From: Cyanobacteria bacterium UBA5018
Lineage (GTDB): Bacteria > Cyanobacteriota > Cyanobacteriia > PCC-6307 > Cyanobiaceae
Assembly (NCBI GenBank): GCA_002396505.1
Contig: DGYA01000140.1
Span: forward strand, 11,757-53,099
Direction: 5' to 3'
DNA length: 41,343 bases
Shown piece after piece: positions 1-7,858 of the stretch. The notes beneath the pieces were generated by a model. That model did no database searches, had not been told where the DNA came from, and saw only the letters and a list, made by a program, of their open reading frames with translations. The stretch's first letter is position 1. The number at the start of each line of letters is the position of its first letter. The position numbers and the translations under genes are program-made.

Positions 1-2
1 GC

Positions 3-377
3 CTGGCCCAGCTGCACCAGCTGCGGGGCCGGGTGGGGCGCGGGGCGGCGGCATCCCACTGCCTGTTGGTCAATGACAGTCGCCAGGCCCTGGCCCGCCA
101 GCGGCTGGAGGTGCTGGTGCACTGCCATGACGGCTTTGAAATCGCCGAAATGGATCTGCGGCTGCGCGGACCTGGCCAGGTGCTCGGCACCCGCCAGAGC
201 GGTCTGCCGGACCTGGCCCTGGCCAGCCTCACCGAGGACGGTGACCTGCTTGAGCAGGCCCGCCAGGTGGCCCAGCAGATCACCAGCACCGATCCAGATC
301 TGCAGAACCACAGGCCCCTGGCTGATGCGCTGGCCCAGCAGCGCCAACGACTCAGTCAAGGGGCGACATTGAACTGA
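3..377 (+). CDS. recG: ATP-dependent DNA helicase RecG, C-terminal end (5' truncated by window)
   Basis: Only the last 124 codons are present; the frame is open from base 3, so the gene begins outside the window. The visible protein starts with a QLHQLRGRVGRG stretch, which is helicase motif VI of RecG/UvsW-type superfamily 2 helicases, and continues with the DLRLRGPGQVLGTRQSG segment typical of the RecG C-terminus. RecG remodels stalled replication forks and Holliday junctions in the cytoplasm. The stop is TGA at 375-377. The next gene, msrB, is convergent, and I see no clear terminator in the roughly 130-base gap. Identification is by family motifs seen directly in the translation. Confidence 0.93.
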   Translation: MAQLHQLRGRVGRGAAASHCLLVNDSRQALARQRLEVLVHCHDGFEIAEMDLRLRGPGQVLGTRQSGLPDLALASLTEDGDLLEQARQVAQQITSTDPDLQNHRPLADALAQQRQRLSQGATLN

Positions 378-506
378 TCGGGCAAAGGAAAAATCGCAAT
401 TTCCCAGCCAGTACCCGCAAGTTAAGGGGCACAGATAAGGACAAGGCTTCCCAGGCCATGAAAGCGGTGACTCCTGGTGGCTCCTCGGTTGGCAGCCCTG
501 GCTTGC

Positions 507-1004
507 TCAGGAATTCTTTGGTTCAAAGATCAGGGCTACGCCGTTGTTGCAGTAGCGCTTGCCGCTGGGCTTGGGGCCATCGTTGAATAGATGGCCCTGA
601 TGGCCGCCGCAGCGACGGCAATGGTATTCCGTGCGCGGCACTATCAATTTGAAGTCGAGCTTGGTGACCAGGGCCTGCGGCAGAGGCTGCCAGAAGCTGG
701 GCCAACCGGTGCCGCTTTCATATTTAGCCTTGGAGCTGAATAGCGGCAGTCGACAGCCGGCGCAGAGGAAAGTACCCGGTCTCTTCTCACTATTTAAGGG
801 GCTGGAGAAGGGGCGCTCGGTACCCTCTTGGCGTAGTACCGCATAGGCTGCTGGGCTAAGCCTGGCCTTCCAAGCGGCATCGCTAAGTTGCCATGCCGGG
901 TCGGCGGCAGGGCTGGCAGCATCGGCGGACTCGCTATAAAGCGAGCCCAAACCCACCCCTGGTATGGCGGCTAATAATCTTGACATCAAACCGCGACGGC
1001 TCAT
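507..1004 (-). CDS. msrB: Peptide-methionine (R)-S-oxide reductase MsrB, probably Tat-exported
   Basis: MsrB reduces methionine-R-sulfoxide in oxidised proteins. Counting from the preceding GTG codon at 1007, the translation shows the two zinc-binding CxxC pairs (about residues 82/85 and 130/133) and the catalytic cysteine in the RYCNNGVAL signature (about 153). The position that carries a resolving cysteine in some homologues (before GWPSFW) is Thr here, so another partner cysteine or thioredoxin is probably used. The N-terminus has an SRRGLMSRLLAAIPG stretch, a twin-arginine followed by a hydrophobic segment, suggesting export to the periplasm or thylakoid lumen; this is inference. ATG at 1004 is preferred over GTG at 1007 because GGAG lies about nine bases upstream of it. 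Length (165 aa) fits an MsrB domain plus leader. Confidence 0.92.
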   Translation of the reverse strand: MSRRGLMSRLLAAIPGVGLGSLYSESADAASPAADPAWQLSDAAWKARLSPAAYAVLRQEGTERPFSSPLNSEKRPGTFLCAGCRLPLFSSKAKYESGTGWPSFWQPLPQALVTKLDFKLIVPRTEYHCRRCGGHQGHLFNDGPKPSGKRYCNNGVALIFEPKNS

Positions 1005-1060
1005 CACAGGCAGCTCCGGTAGTTTGCTTTCAATTAACTCTGGTTTGTTTTTGGTGAAAC

Positions 1061-1142
1061 CGATTACTTGCCAAGTCAGTTACTTGACGAGCCGGCTTGA
1101 TTGCTGAGTCGGTTTAGTTGCCAAGCCAGTTACTTGCCGAGC
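1061..1142. repeat. Tandem array, 16-17 bp x5, overlapping the secG stop codon
   Basis: Five units at 1061, 1077, 1093, 1110 and 1127. The units at 1077 (CAGTTACTTGACGAGC) and 1127 (CAGTTACTTGCCGAGC) differ at one base. The last unit contains the final LGK codons and TAA stop of secG (stop at 1130-1132), so the array is a reiteration of the gene's own end into the secG-msrB spacer. Confidence 0.85.
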
Positions 1143-1363
1143 CAGCCAGCGCTGAGCACCACCGCCAAGCCAAGAAAGATGGCCAGCAATGTCCAGCTGA
1201 TGCGGTTGAGGGTCTGCTCGGCGCTGCGGGCACTGCTAAACATCGACCCACCACTGGCGGCAAGGCCACCCATGCCATCGCCCTTGGGGCTGTGCAACAG
1301 CACGCTGATAATCAGCAACACCCCGCTTGCCAGCCACACCCAAGATAAAATGCCTGCGATCAT
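1130..1363 (-). CDS. secG: Preprotein translocase subunit SecG
   Basis: SecG is the small two-helix subunit of the SecYEG channel. The 77-residue translation has the family layout: a first hydrophobic helix (about residues 3-23), a Gly/Ser-rich cytoplasmic loop with the KGDGMGG and SGGSMFSS motifs, a conserved polar stretch (SAEQTLNRISW), and a second helix (about 57-75). Length is normal. The gene lies downstream of gpmI on the same strand, as often seen in picocyanobacteria, but here the two are separated by about 600 bases of repeat-rich DNA. Its last codons and stop belong to a short tandem array that continues toward msrB. Confidence 0.93.
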   Translation of the reverse strand: MIAGILSWVWLASGVLLIISVLLHSPKGDGMGGLAASGGSMFSSARSAEQTLNRISWTLLAIFLGLAVVLSAGWLGK

Positions 1364-1420
1364 GAAGTCAGCCGATGGGGCCCTAACACTGACGTAATGC
1401 TAGTACCCAGCCCCCAAACC

Positions 1421-1603
1421 GATAGCCAAGCTAAAGCCATCGGCAGGCTAAAGCCGTGATAGCCAGGTCCAAGCTGTAAGCCAGTCCCCAGCCGCGACAG
1501 CCAAGCCCTAGTTGATAGCCAGTGCCAAGAAGATCGCGAGCTCGAAGCTGCTGGCCAAAGCAAAGCCACGATAGCCAGTTCCAAGAAGATAGCCAGGCCA
1601 AAA
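1421..1603. repeat. Degenerate tandem array, unit about 18 bp
   Basis: About ten imperfect units built around GATAGCCAAG; the best pair is GATAGCCAGTGCCAAGAA at 1514 and GATAGCCAGTTCCAAGAA at 1570 (one difference). Unit length drifts between 16 and 20. It lies in the 5' region of secG. Confidence 0.7.
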
Positions 1604-1702
1604 GATAGGGTTGACTTGGGTACGCGTCATTGCCTTTATCGACAGACTCTATACCGACAGAATCTAGGGAGATTCGGCACGGTAACCAAATTTACAACCG
1701 TA

Positions 1703-1812
1703 GGGCACCTCGAAAAATTCCCATTCGACTCCTGCGAGTCGGAAGAAAACAAGTCGCCGCAATGCTTCTCATCTCATGAGGTCGGTGAGATCTGAGATTT
1801 TTCGAGATGCCC
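1703..1812. mobile_element. MITE-like element, 110 bp, with inverted ends and CGTA target duplication
   Basis: The left end GGGCACCTCGAAAAAT (1703-1718) and the inverse of the right end (1797-1812) match at 15 of 16 bases. The element is flanked on both sides by CGTA (1699-1702 and 1813-1816), as expected for a 4-bp target-site duplication. Inside is a small perfect hairpin (CGACTC-CTGC-GAGTCG at 1726-1741) and no coding frame. This is the structure of a non-autonomous insertion element; the parent transposase family cannot be named from the ends alone. Confidence 0.7.
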
Positions 1813-1961
1813 CGTATTTTATGGACATTTTTTAAGGGGATATCTCAAGGGAATACTTCAATAGAATACTTAAGTCTAATGTTTCAAGGGGATGACTTAG
1901 CAATATTCCCCACAAGCTTTCCCAGGAAAAATATCACAAGACAAATCGGGCATCCGCCGAA

Positions 1962-3650
1962 TTAAGCCCCAATGCTTTGGGGTATGCGCTCTTGGATTAA
2001 GTCCGCAGTCGCGGGTACGATTAGGGAATTGCCTGTCATCAAAGCCGGCTTGGCTATGCCAAGGATATCCAGGATTGTGGGAGCGATGTCGGCCAGGCCA
2101 CCGTGATTGCGCAGTTGCACATCGTTGCCGTGACCCGGCAGCTTGCGCCGTTCGCCCTCCACCAGAATCACCGGCACCGGATTGGTGGTGTGGGCGGTCC
2201 AGGGCCGGCCATCTGGTCCCTGCATTTGTTCAGCATTGCCGTGGTCGGCGGTGATCAGCAGGGTGCCGCCCATGCGGTTGGTGCACTCCATCAGTTGGCC
2301 CACACAGCGATCCACCGCGTGGATGGCCTCGGTGGTGGCCTCCATTTGGCCGGTGTGGCCCACCATGTCTGGATTGGCGTAATTGATTACCACCAGAGAA
2401 TAAATTCCTTTATTGATAGCTGCAATACAGCTGTCGGTCAGCTCCCTGGCTGACATGCATGGCGCCTGGTCATAGGTGGCCACCTTGGGGGAGGGCACTA
2501 GATGGCGATCTTCACCGGGAAAAGCCTTTTCAATGCCCCCATTCATAAAGTAGGTGACATGCGGATACTTTTCAGTTTCCGCAGTGCGAAATTGAAGTAG
2601 GCCCGCTTCTGAGATCACTTGGCCCAGCAAGCCGTCTAGGGATTCTGTAGGGAAGGCCACCGACACTGGTAAGCCCTGCTCGTATTGGGTAAAGGTGACC
2701 ACCTGCAATTGTTCAATCTGCTGGCGGGGGAAGGCATCAAATTCAGGCAGCACAAAGGCGCGAATCAACTGACGCACCCGATCGGGGCGAAAGTTGAAGC
2801 AAAGTAGGCCGTCGCCGGGCTTGATCAGCCCCTCGGCGAGCCTGACGGGCTCGAGAAATTCATCATTAACCCCTGCCGCGTAGGAAGCGGAGATTACCTC
2901 CTGGGGACTGAGCTCAACTGCTTCACTGGCTTCTGTGAGCAGCCTGTAGGCCTTTTCAGTGCGATCCCAGCGGTTGTCGCGATCCATCGCCCAGTAGCGA
3001 CCGCAGATGGTGGCGATGCGGCCCACGCCTGCCTCGGCGATCAGCTGCTCCACCTGGGCCAGGAAGACAGCAGCACTGGTGGGCGCCGTATCGCGGCCAT
3101 CGGTGATCACATGGACGCAGACCTGCTCCAGGCCGCGCATCGCCGCCCAGTTCAGCAGGCCGCCCAGATGATCCACGTGGCTATGCACGCCGCCGTTGGA
3201 GCAGAGGCCCAATAGGTGCAGGGTGCCGCCGTTGGCTAACAGCTGATCTCCCAGCTGCTGAACTGCCGGGTTGCTAAACAGACTGCCATCTTTTACCGCC
3301 TGGCTGATGCGCACCAGTTCCTGGCGGATGATGCGGCCAGAACCAATCGTGAGGTGACCCACCTCAGAATTGCCCATCTGGTCGTCGGGCAACCCGACTG
3401 CGGCGCCACTCGCTGCAATAAGGGTGTGGGGATAGGCATGCCAGAGGGCATCCATCACCACGGGCTTGGCAACCCTAATAGCGTTGTGCTCAAGATCATG
3501 GCTATAGCCCCAGCCATCGAGAATGGCCAGAACGACTGGAGCCACAGAAACAGGGTCAGCCAAGCTGGCAGCACTTAGACAGGCGTGCGAGCCGCTGTCG
3601 GATGCGGGCCTGGAATCGTGTTGGGAGGGACTTGACTTCACCCGTACCAC
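1962..3650 (-). CDS. gpmI: 2,3-bisphosphoglycerate-independent phosphoglycerate mutase
   Basis: GpmI interconverts 3- and 2-phosphoglycerate in glycolysis and is the cyanobacterial form of the enzyme, with two Mn ions and an active-site serine. The signature VVLAILDGWGY (metal-binding Asp) is near residue 39 of the long reading, DDQMGNSEVGHLTIGSGR holds the catalytic Ser, HVITDGRDTAP and the late TADHGNAEQM and WTAHTTNPVPVI segments complete the metal sites. The reading from GTG at 3650 has about 34 residues before the conserved start; TTG at 3563 or GTG at 3545 would give the usual N-terminus, so the true start is uncertain. No strong ribosome-binding site decides between them. pyrR is transcribed divergently from the other side. 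Confidence 0.94.
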   Translation of the reverse strand: MVRVKSSPSQHDSRPASDSGSHACLSAASLADPVSVAPVVLAILDGWGYSHDLEHNAIRVAKPVVMDALWHAYPHTLIAASGAAVGLPDDQMGNSEVGHLTIGSGRIIRQELVRISQAVKDGSLFSNPAVQQLGDQLLANGGTLHLLGLCSNGGVHSHVDHLGGLLNWAAMRGLEQVCVHVITDGRDTAPTSAAVFLAQVEQLIAEAGVGRIATICGRYWAMDRDNRWDRTEKAYRLLTEASEAVELSPQEVISASYAAGVNDEFLEPVRLAEGLIKPGDGLLCFNFRPDRVRQLIRAFVLPEFDAFPRQQIEQLQVVTFTQYEQGLPVSVAFPTESLDGLLGQVISEAGLLQFRTAETEKYPHVTYFMNGGIEKAFPGEDRHLVPSPKVATYDQAPCMSARELTDSCIAAINKGIYSLVVINYANPDMVGHTGQMEATTEAIHAVDRCVGQLMECTNRMGGTLLITADHGNAEQMQGPDGRPWTAHTTNPVPVILVEGERRKLPGHGNDVQLRNHGGLADIAPTILDILGIAKPALMTGNSLIVPATADLIQERIPQSIGA

Positions 3651-3795
3651 TTCACACGCACCTATGAATGACGAGGTTGGGCACGCCTTCCTTTTCCCAA
3701 GCTACAGCTCGGGCCTGGATCTGCCTAGCTAGATCCCGATTGCGTCAGGCTTTAGTCACAGTTCCTGGCGCCTATGTTCCACCCAAACCCGGCCG

Positions 3796-4326
3796 ATGAC
3801 CCGACTTGAACTGCTGTCTGCCCAGGAGCTGAGCCGCACCCTGGATCGCCTCGCCTCGCAGATTTTGGAGGGGGCCAATGATCTCGATGCCCTGTTGCTG
3901 CTGGGGATTCCCACCAGGGGGGTGGCCCTGGCCCAGGTGCTGGCCTCGCGGCTGGAGCTGATCTCTGGCCAGCCGATCCAGCAAGGCATTTTGGATCCCA
4001 CTTTTCACCGCGACGACCTGGCTCGGGTCGGCACCCGCCTGGCCCAACCCACCCAGCTGCCGGGGGGGGTTGAGGATCGGCAGGTGGTGCTCGTCGACGA
4101 TGTGATCTTCACCGGACGCACCGTTAGGGCCGCCCTGGAGGCGCTGCAGACCTGGGGGCGGGCCCAGCGGGTGGCCCTGGCGGTGATGGTGGATCGGGGG
4201 CACCGGGAATTGCCAATCCAGCCCGACTACTGCGGCCGGGTGGTGCCCACCAGCCGCCAGGAAACCATTCAGGTTTGCCTGCGGAACATCGACGGCGAGG
4301 AGGGGGTGTTCCTGGTGCGCAGCTGA
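3796..4326 (+). CDS. pyrR: Bifunctional pyr operon regulator / uracil phosphoribosyltransferase PyrR
   Basis: PyrR-type proteins bind pyr mRNA leaders and have uracil phosphoribosyltransferase activity. The 176-residue translation has normal length, the PRPP-binding loop VVLVDDVIFTGRTVRAA (about residues 97-113), the early LLLLGIPTRGVALA segment, the DPTFHRDDL flexible hood region and the C-terminal MVDRGHRELPIQPDYCGR stretch of the family. ATG at 3796 gives the canonical N-terminus. In cyanobacteria the regulatory role is not established by sequence; no pyr leader hairpin is evident here. It is divergent from gpmI and ends three bases before the convergent ftrV. Confidence 0.93.
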   Translation: MTRLELLSAQELSRTLDRLASQILEGANDLDALLLLGIPTRGVALAQVLASRLELISGQPIQQGILDPTFHRDDLARVGTRLAQPTQLPGGVEDRQVVLVDDVIFTGRTVRAALEALQTWGRAQRVALAVMVDRGHRELPIQPDYCGRVVPTSRQETIQVCLRNIDGEEGVFLVRS

Positions 4327-4329
4327 AAC

Positions 4330-4548
4330 TCAGGCCGTTTCCAGTTCGTCGGGGCGGAAGTGGGCCTTGAACTTGCCGAAGGCCACCACCACAGGCATGT
4401 TCGGACTGATCACCCTGCCCTTCCAATCGTTCAAGACCGTCACCACCTCACCCTGCTGGCCGATGAGGTCATAGGCCTGGCCCCGATGTTGGGGATGATG
4501 AAAAACCACCACGTTTTGGCTCACCTTTACCTGATCACCTGGCTGCAT
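4330..4548 (-). CDS. ftrV: Ferredoxin-thioredoxin reductase, variable chain
   Basis: The variable chain supports the catalytic iron-sulfur chain (FtrC) of ferredoxin-thioredoxin reductase, which passes photosynthetic electrons from ferredoxin to thioredoxin. The 72-residue translation shows the family features: a VKVSQNVVVFHHPQHR beta-strand start, DLIGQQGEVV, WKGRVISPNMPVVV and the terminal KFKAHFRPDEL. It forms a small SH3-like barrel and has no cysteines, as expected. It is convergent with pyrR (3-base gap) and lies downstream of the hypothetical membrane gene at 4621 on the same strand, with a small stop-codon array between them. Confidence 0.92.
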   Translation of the reverse strand: MQPGDQVKVSQNVVVFHHPQHRGQAYDLIGQQGEVVTVLNDWKGRVISPNMPVVVAFGKFKAHFRPDELETA

Positions 4549-4582
4549 TGAGCTGAGGTTGTTGAGGGCAGAGATAATACTG

Positions 4583-4627
4583 TCACGCGTTCAGCTTCCG
4601 CGCCTTCAGCTTCCACGCCTTCAGCGT
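4583..4627. repeat. Tandem array, 15 bp x3, carrying the stop codon of the gene at 4621
   Basis: Units at 4583, 4598 and 4613 read TCACGCGTTCAGCTT, CCGCGCCTTCAGCTT and CCACGCCTTCAGCGT. The last unit contains the TGA stop of the minus-strand gene (4621-4623), and each earlier unit repeats a TGA at the same phase, in frame. Repeat, not independent coding sequence. Confidence 0.8.
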
Positions 4628-5526
4628 TGGCAAGCGGTTTCCGGGCCCGCCTCCACCACCCTGCCGCCCAGGGCTCGGCAGGCTCCCTCAAATGCCGCCC
4701 AGTCGTTCTCGCCCCGGGCCAGGCGTTTGCGCACCTCGGCATCGAGCTGGGCTTCGGGCACCATGTGGGGGAGGGGGCCGTGGGCGTCCTGGCCGCTGTG
4801 GTCGTGGTCGAGCCGGGAAATGGCGCGCTCCACCTGAGCCTGCAGGCCGCTGGCCTGCTTTATCCACCAGGGATGGTCGAGGCGATTGAGGGCATCTAGG
4901 GCCTCCCACCAGCGCTGCTGGGCCACCAGTCCCTTGGCCCGTTCCAGTTGCAGCCGGTTGCTGGTCCATCCCTGGCGCAGTCGATCCCCCAGGCTGCTGC
5001 GATCGGCGCGACGGTTTTCACCCATCAGTTCCAGCAGGGCCAGGGCGCCGCTGAGATCGCCATTGCGGTATCTAACAAGTGCCCGCTGCTGCAGCTCGGT
5101 TTGCCAGGCGCTCAGCCGCTGCTCATCGCCCGCGCTGCCGGCCTGGGAGTTCACCAGCTGCAGCTGCATTGCCAATGCTTCTCCCCAGTGGTGCTGGTTC
5201 CACAGCAGCAAGGCCTTGCGGCGCCGGCAGGATCCCTGTTCGCCCGGGGCGGCCCCATCCAGCCAGCGGAAAGCCTCCAGCTGGCTGGCATAGCGAAGGC
5301 AGGCATCCAGATCGCCCCGCTGGGCCGCCTGTTCCAGTTTTAGGGGCAGCTGATGTTCCCACCAGTAGGCCCCAGCCACGCCGGCGGCCAACAAGCCGAG
5401 GGTGATTCCCAGCCAGATCCGGGGCAGCCTGTGCTGGCGCAGGCCCAAGGGAAGGGGTTGGCGATTTGCCACCCTTTCTATGCAATTCCAGGGACTTTGA
5501 CTAGGGGTGAATGGGCGGCCTGGCAA
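4621..5526 (-). CDS. Conserved membrane-anchored protein next to Hsp70
   Basis: Not recognised as a named family. The translation has a basic N-terminus, one hydrophobic segment (about residues 37-56, IWLGITLGLLAAGVAGAYWW) and a soluble, Leu/Gln/Trp-rich helical domain with repeated W-E-AL patterns, for example HHWGEALAM and QRWWEALDALNRL, resembling TPR-like helical pairs. It begins immediately after the Hsp70 stop codon on the same strand, so the two are almost certainly co-transcribed and perhaps translationally coupled; a role as membrane anchor or co-chaperone of that Hsp70 is inference. The start is a TTG at 5526 abutting the Hsp70 stop; GTG at 5475 is an alternative. Its stop lies in a 15-bp tandem array. 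Confidence 0.75.
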   Translation of the reverse strand: MPGRPFTPSQSPWNCIERVANRQPLPLGLRQHRLPRIWLGITLGLLAAGVAGAYWWEHQLPLKLEQAAQRGDLDACLRYASQLEAFRWLDGAAPGEQGSCRRRKALLLWNQHHWGEALAMQLQLVNSQAGSAGDEQRLSAWQTELQQRALVRYRNGDLSGALALLELMGENRRADRSSLGDRLRQGWTSNRLQLERAKGLVAQQRWWEALDALNRLDHPWWIKQASGLQAQVERAISRLDHDHSGQDAHGPLPHMVPEAQLDAEVRKRLARGENDWAAFEGACRALGGRVVEAGPETACQR

Positions 5527-7071
5527 TTAGCGCACTGGGCCCAGGCAGCGATCCTCCAGGCTCGCCCCACTGAGCAGATCGCTGCCGCCCATCTGGAGCT
5601 CACCGGAAGCATTGATCGCAAAAAGCAATCTCAGCCTGTCCTGGCCGCGCTTGCCCGGCGGCAGCAAAGGGATCGCTGCTGGCTGCTGCTGCCAGGGGAC
5701 CAGCCGCGCCTGGCCCGCCGGGCGCGGGCGCAGCACGGGTACCCCCGCTTCAAAAACCACCTCGGCGCGATCATCTGACTCTGGTTCGCCCAGCACCAGC
5801 TCCAGTTGCCCCTGGCCGTCTTGACTGCAGGCCAGCACCAGTTCCAGGGGCTGCTCACTGGGCCAACCCTGGCCGGGCAGAAACAGGGGATGCCAGCGAT
5901 GGCTGCCAGCCCGTTGATCCCAACAGCGCAGCGACACCCCATGGCTCAGCACATCGCGGATGCGCAATCCCGGCGTCAGGGCCAGGGCGCCCAGGGCCAC
6001 CGCCTCCACCGGCCGCTCACCGCGGATTGGGATGCCGTCGCAGCGCTCCTGCAGCCAGCGCCGCAGGCGGGGAATGCGGCTAGCTCCCCCCACGGGCAGT
6101 ACGGCGGCGATGTCTGCGGGGCGGATGCCGTGGGCCCGTCCGGCCGCCAGCACCTGTTCCAAGAGTTGATCCAGCTGCGCCAGCAGACCTCGCTGCTCGA
6201 GCAACCGCTCCAGTTCCGGGCGGCCCAGGCGCAACTCCTGGCAGCGGCCGCTGCCATCTGTCCACAGGCCGATCGCCTCGGGGCGATCGCTCAACTCACA
6301 TTTGAGCCGTTCGGTTACCTCCAGCAGGCCCGCGGTCAGCGGCGCATCGGCAAGGAGATGGCGGGCGATCCAGCGATCCAGGTCGCGACCGCCCAGAGCG
6401 ATGCCGGCCTTGCCCAGCACCCTGGCGGTGCGCGGGGTTTGGGCGCTGTTGGCCAGGTCGCGGCCACCGAAGCGCAGCAGCTGGGCGATGGGGGCCGCCC
6501 GCCCCTCACCGCCCTCCAGGCTCACCAGGGACAGATCGATGGTGCCGCCGCCGAAATCCACCACCAGCACCTTGCTGCCGGCGGGCAGGCCTGCACCGAT
6601 GGCGGCGGCGGTGGGCTCATCCACCAGGGCCAACTCAGCTACGGGCAGTTCGGCGCAGGCCCGCAGCAGCCACTGGCGGTAGGCGCGATAGCTGTCTACC
6701 GGGGCGGTGAGCACCAGGCGCTCCGGTTCCAATTCCTGGGGCAGGGCCTGCCAAAGCCGGTGCAGCAGCAGCGCTCCGGCCTGTTCGGCATTGAGCAGGG
6801 TGCCAGCCGCTGGTTGAGCGGCGCCGATCAGGCGCTTGAAATCGCGATGCAATTCCGGCCCTTCGTGCATTGCCAGGCCCGCCTCCAGCACCTGCCGGCC
6901 GATCAGGGGGCTGCCACTGTCGGGGCTGGCCAACCAGAGCAAACTGGGCACCAGAGACTGACCCTCCAGCCCATAGGGGGTCATGGGCAACAGCCTTGGC
7001 TCGCCGCCGCGTTCGAGCCAGGCCACCACGGTGGTGGTGCTGCCCAAATCGATGGCCAGGGTACCGAGCAT
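5527..7071 (-). CDS. Divergent Hsp70 (DnaK-like) chaperone with short C-terminal region
   Basis: The N-terminal 350 residues form an actin-like ATPase: phosphate-1 loop (AIDLGSTTTVVAW), connect-1 region (LALVDEPTAAAIGAG), phosphate-2 loop (VDFGGGTIDLSL) and the adenosine motif (PVGGASRIPRLRRWL). The remaining 140 residues are a reduced substrate-binding part without the helical lid and EEVD-like end of standard DnaK; total length is 514 against about 630-640 for DnaK. It is therefore one of the extra Hsp70s common in cyanobacteria rather than the main DnaK. It is followed without a gap by a membrane-anchored partner gene. Upstream, shared with divergent rpoZ, lies a 62-base palindrome. ATG at 7071 gives the expected N-terminus. 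Confidence 0.88.
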   Translation of the reverse strand: MLGTLAIDLGSTTTVVAWLERGGEPRLLPMTPYGLEGQSLVPSLLWLASPDSGSPLIGRQVLEAGLAMHEGPELHRDFKRLIGAAQPAAGTLLNAEQAGALLLHRLWQALPQELEPERLVLTAPVDSYRAYRQWLLRACAELPVAELALVDEPTAAAIGAGLPAGSKVLVVDFGGGTIDLSLVSLEGGEGRAAPIAQLLRFGGRDLANSAQTPRTARVLGKAGIALGGRDLDRWIARHLLADAPLTAGLLEVTERLKCELSDRPEAIGLWTDGSGRCQELRLGRPELERLLEQRGLLAQLDQLLEQVLAAGRAHGIRPADIAAVLPVGGASRIPRLRRWLQERCDGIPIRGERPVEAVALGALALTPGLRIRDVLSHGVSLRCWDQRAGSHRWHPLFLPGQGWPSEQPLELVLACSQDGQGQLELVLGEPESDDRAEVVFEAGVPVLRPRPAGQARLVPWQQQPAAIPLLPPGKRGQDRLRLLFAINASGELQMGGSDLLSGASLEDRCLGPVR

Positions 7072-7128
7072 GCAGCTCTTCTAGCTGGTCCGCCGGGCCC
7101 TCAGCAGCAGCTGGATGATGGCCACGGC

Positions 7129-7190
7129 CTAGATCAAGGCCCTTGGCCAAGGGCCTTGACCAAGGTCCTTGGCCAAGGGCCTTGATCTAG
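7129..7190. promoter_or_regulatory. 62-nt near-perfect palindrome between hsp70 and rpoZ
   Basis: Arms of 24 bases (7129-7152 and 7167-7190) are perfect complements, and pairing continues inward with one G-T wobble to a 2-base loop. It can also be read as two direct copies (26 bases apart) of a 22-base palindrome around CCTTGGCCAAGG. It lies in the divergent hsp70/rpoZ promoter region, 25 bases before the rpoZ start. There is no T-run, so it is not an ordinary terminator; operator or cruciform roles are inference. Confidence 0.7.
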
Positions 7191-7214
7191 ACTGCATTAA
7201 TTGAAGGGCTTTCC

Positions 7215-7445
7215 ATGCAGAGCGGTGTGCAGCTGAGCGCCAAGGAACTTGCCCAGCGAGCAGAGAGTTTGATTCGTTACTCCAGCAATCGCTACCTCAC
7301 CACCGTACGCATTGCCTTTCGCGCCAAACAGCGCCGTTTTGACGACTTCGACGGCCTCATGGATGAAGCGATGGTCAAGCCTGTGCAGCGGGCGATCATC
7401 GAGCTCTCCGACGAACAGGACCAACCCAACTTGCTGCCCGGCTAG
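7215..7445 (+). CDS. rpoZ: RNA polymerase omega subunit
   Basis: The 76-residue translation matches the cyanobacterial omega subunit: RAESLIRYSSNRYLTTVRIA, FRAKQRRFDDFDGLMDE, VKPVQRAIIELSDEQDQP and a short NLLPG end. Omega assists assembly of beta-prime into RNA polymerase. ATG at 7215 is preceded by AAGGG about eight bases upstream, a reasonable ribosome-binding site. It is transcribed divergently from the hsp70 gene, with the 62-base palindrome just upstream, and the DUF1818 gene follows 32 bases downstream on the same strand. Confidence 0.93.
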   Translation: MQSGVQLSAKELAQRAESLIRYSSNRYLTTVRIAFRAKQRRFDDFDGLMDEAMVKPVQRAIIELSDEQDQPNLLPG

Positions 7446-7477
7446 CACTTGGCTCAAGCCCTAAGTATCGGCGCGTT

Positions 7478-7858
7478 GTGCAGGTTTTAGAGGGCGAGGG
7501 TTGGCGCCTGTTGGTCGATCCGAGTCGTGGCCACTTTTGTGTGCTGGTGGGCGGAGCCGGCTGGGCTTTCGAGCTAACGGTCAGCGAAGCCAGGGCTTTT
7601 CAGCAGCTTGCTTCTGGACTGCAGCGGCAGCTGGCCTCCCTGGCGGATCAGCTGATGCCAGAAGAGCAGATCGGCTTGGAACTGGAAAGGGATCTCGCAC
7701 CTGGCAGCCTGTGGATGGAGCTGGAGGGCCAGCCCAGCTGTTGGTGTCTGCGCTTTGTGCTCAGCCCAGCTCCTGGCAGTCGCTCGGTGGAGGCCGGCTG
7801 GAGCTGTCAGGCGAGCCCGGCGATTACTGCTGCCCTGGCCGATTTGGCCCTGCCCTGA
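7478..7858 (+). CDS. DUF1818 family cyanobacterial protein
   Basis: A 126-residue soluble protein with the pattern of the DUF1818 family: GEGWRLLVDPSRGHFCVLVGG near the start, a central SEARAFQQLASGLQRQL helix, and a WMELEGQ...WCLRFVL strand pair. Function is unknown. The GTG start at 7478 gives the expected N-terminus (MQVLEGEGWRLLVD). It follows rpoZ closely, an arrangement I recall from other picocyanobacteria, and is probably co-transcribed. A 19-20 bp tandem array starts 11 bases after the stop. Confidence 0.82.
   Translation: MQVLEGEGWRLLVDPSRGHFCVLVGGAGWAFELTVSEARAFQQLASGLQRQLASLADQLMPEEQIGLELERDLAPGSLWMELEGQPSCWCLRFVLSPAPGSRSVEAGWSCQASPAITAALADLALP

Larger units (their letters stand above)
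1364..1961. other. Spacer between gpmI and secG, 598 bases, no gene seen
   Basis: No convincing coding frame. It contains a degenerate repeat cluster next to secG and a 110-base MITE-like element further on. The remaining 150 bases before gpmI are relatively AT-rich with loosely repeated AAGGGGAT/ATACTT motifs. The promoter of secG, if separate from gpmI, must lie here, but I cannot pin it down. Confidence 0.6.

Noticed and set aside
5806..7185. Long open frame opposite the Hsp70 gene
   Set aside because: Gln/Ala/Gly-rich sequence typical of antisense frames in GC-rich genes; the minus strand has all Hsp70 motifs.
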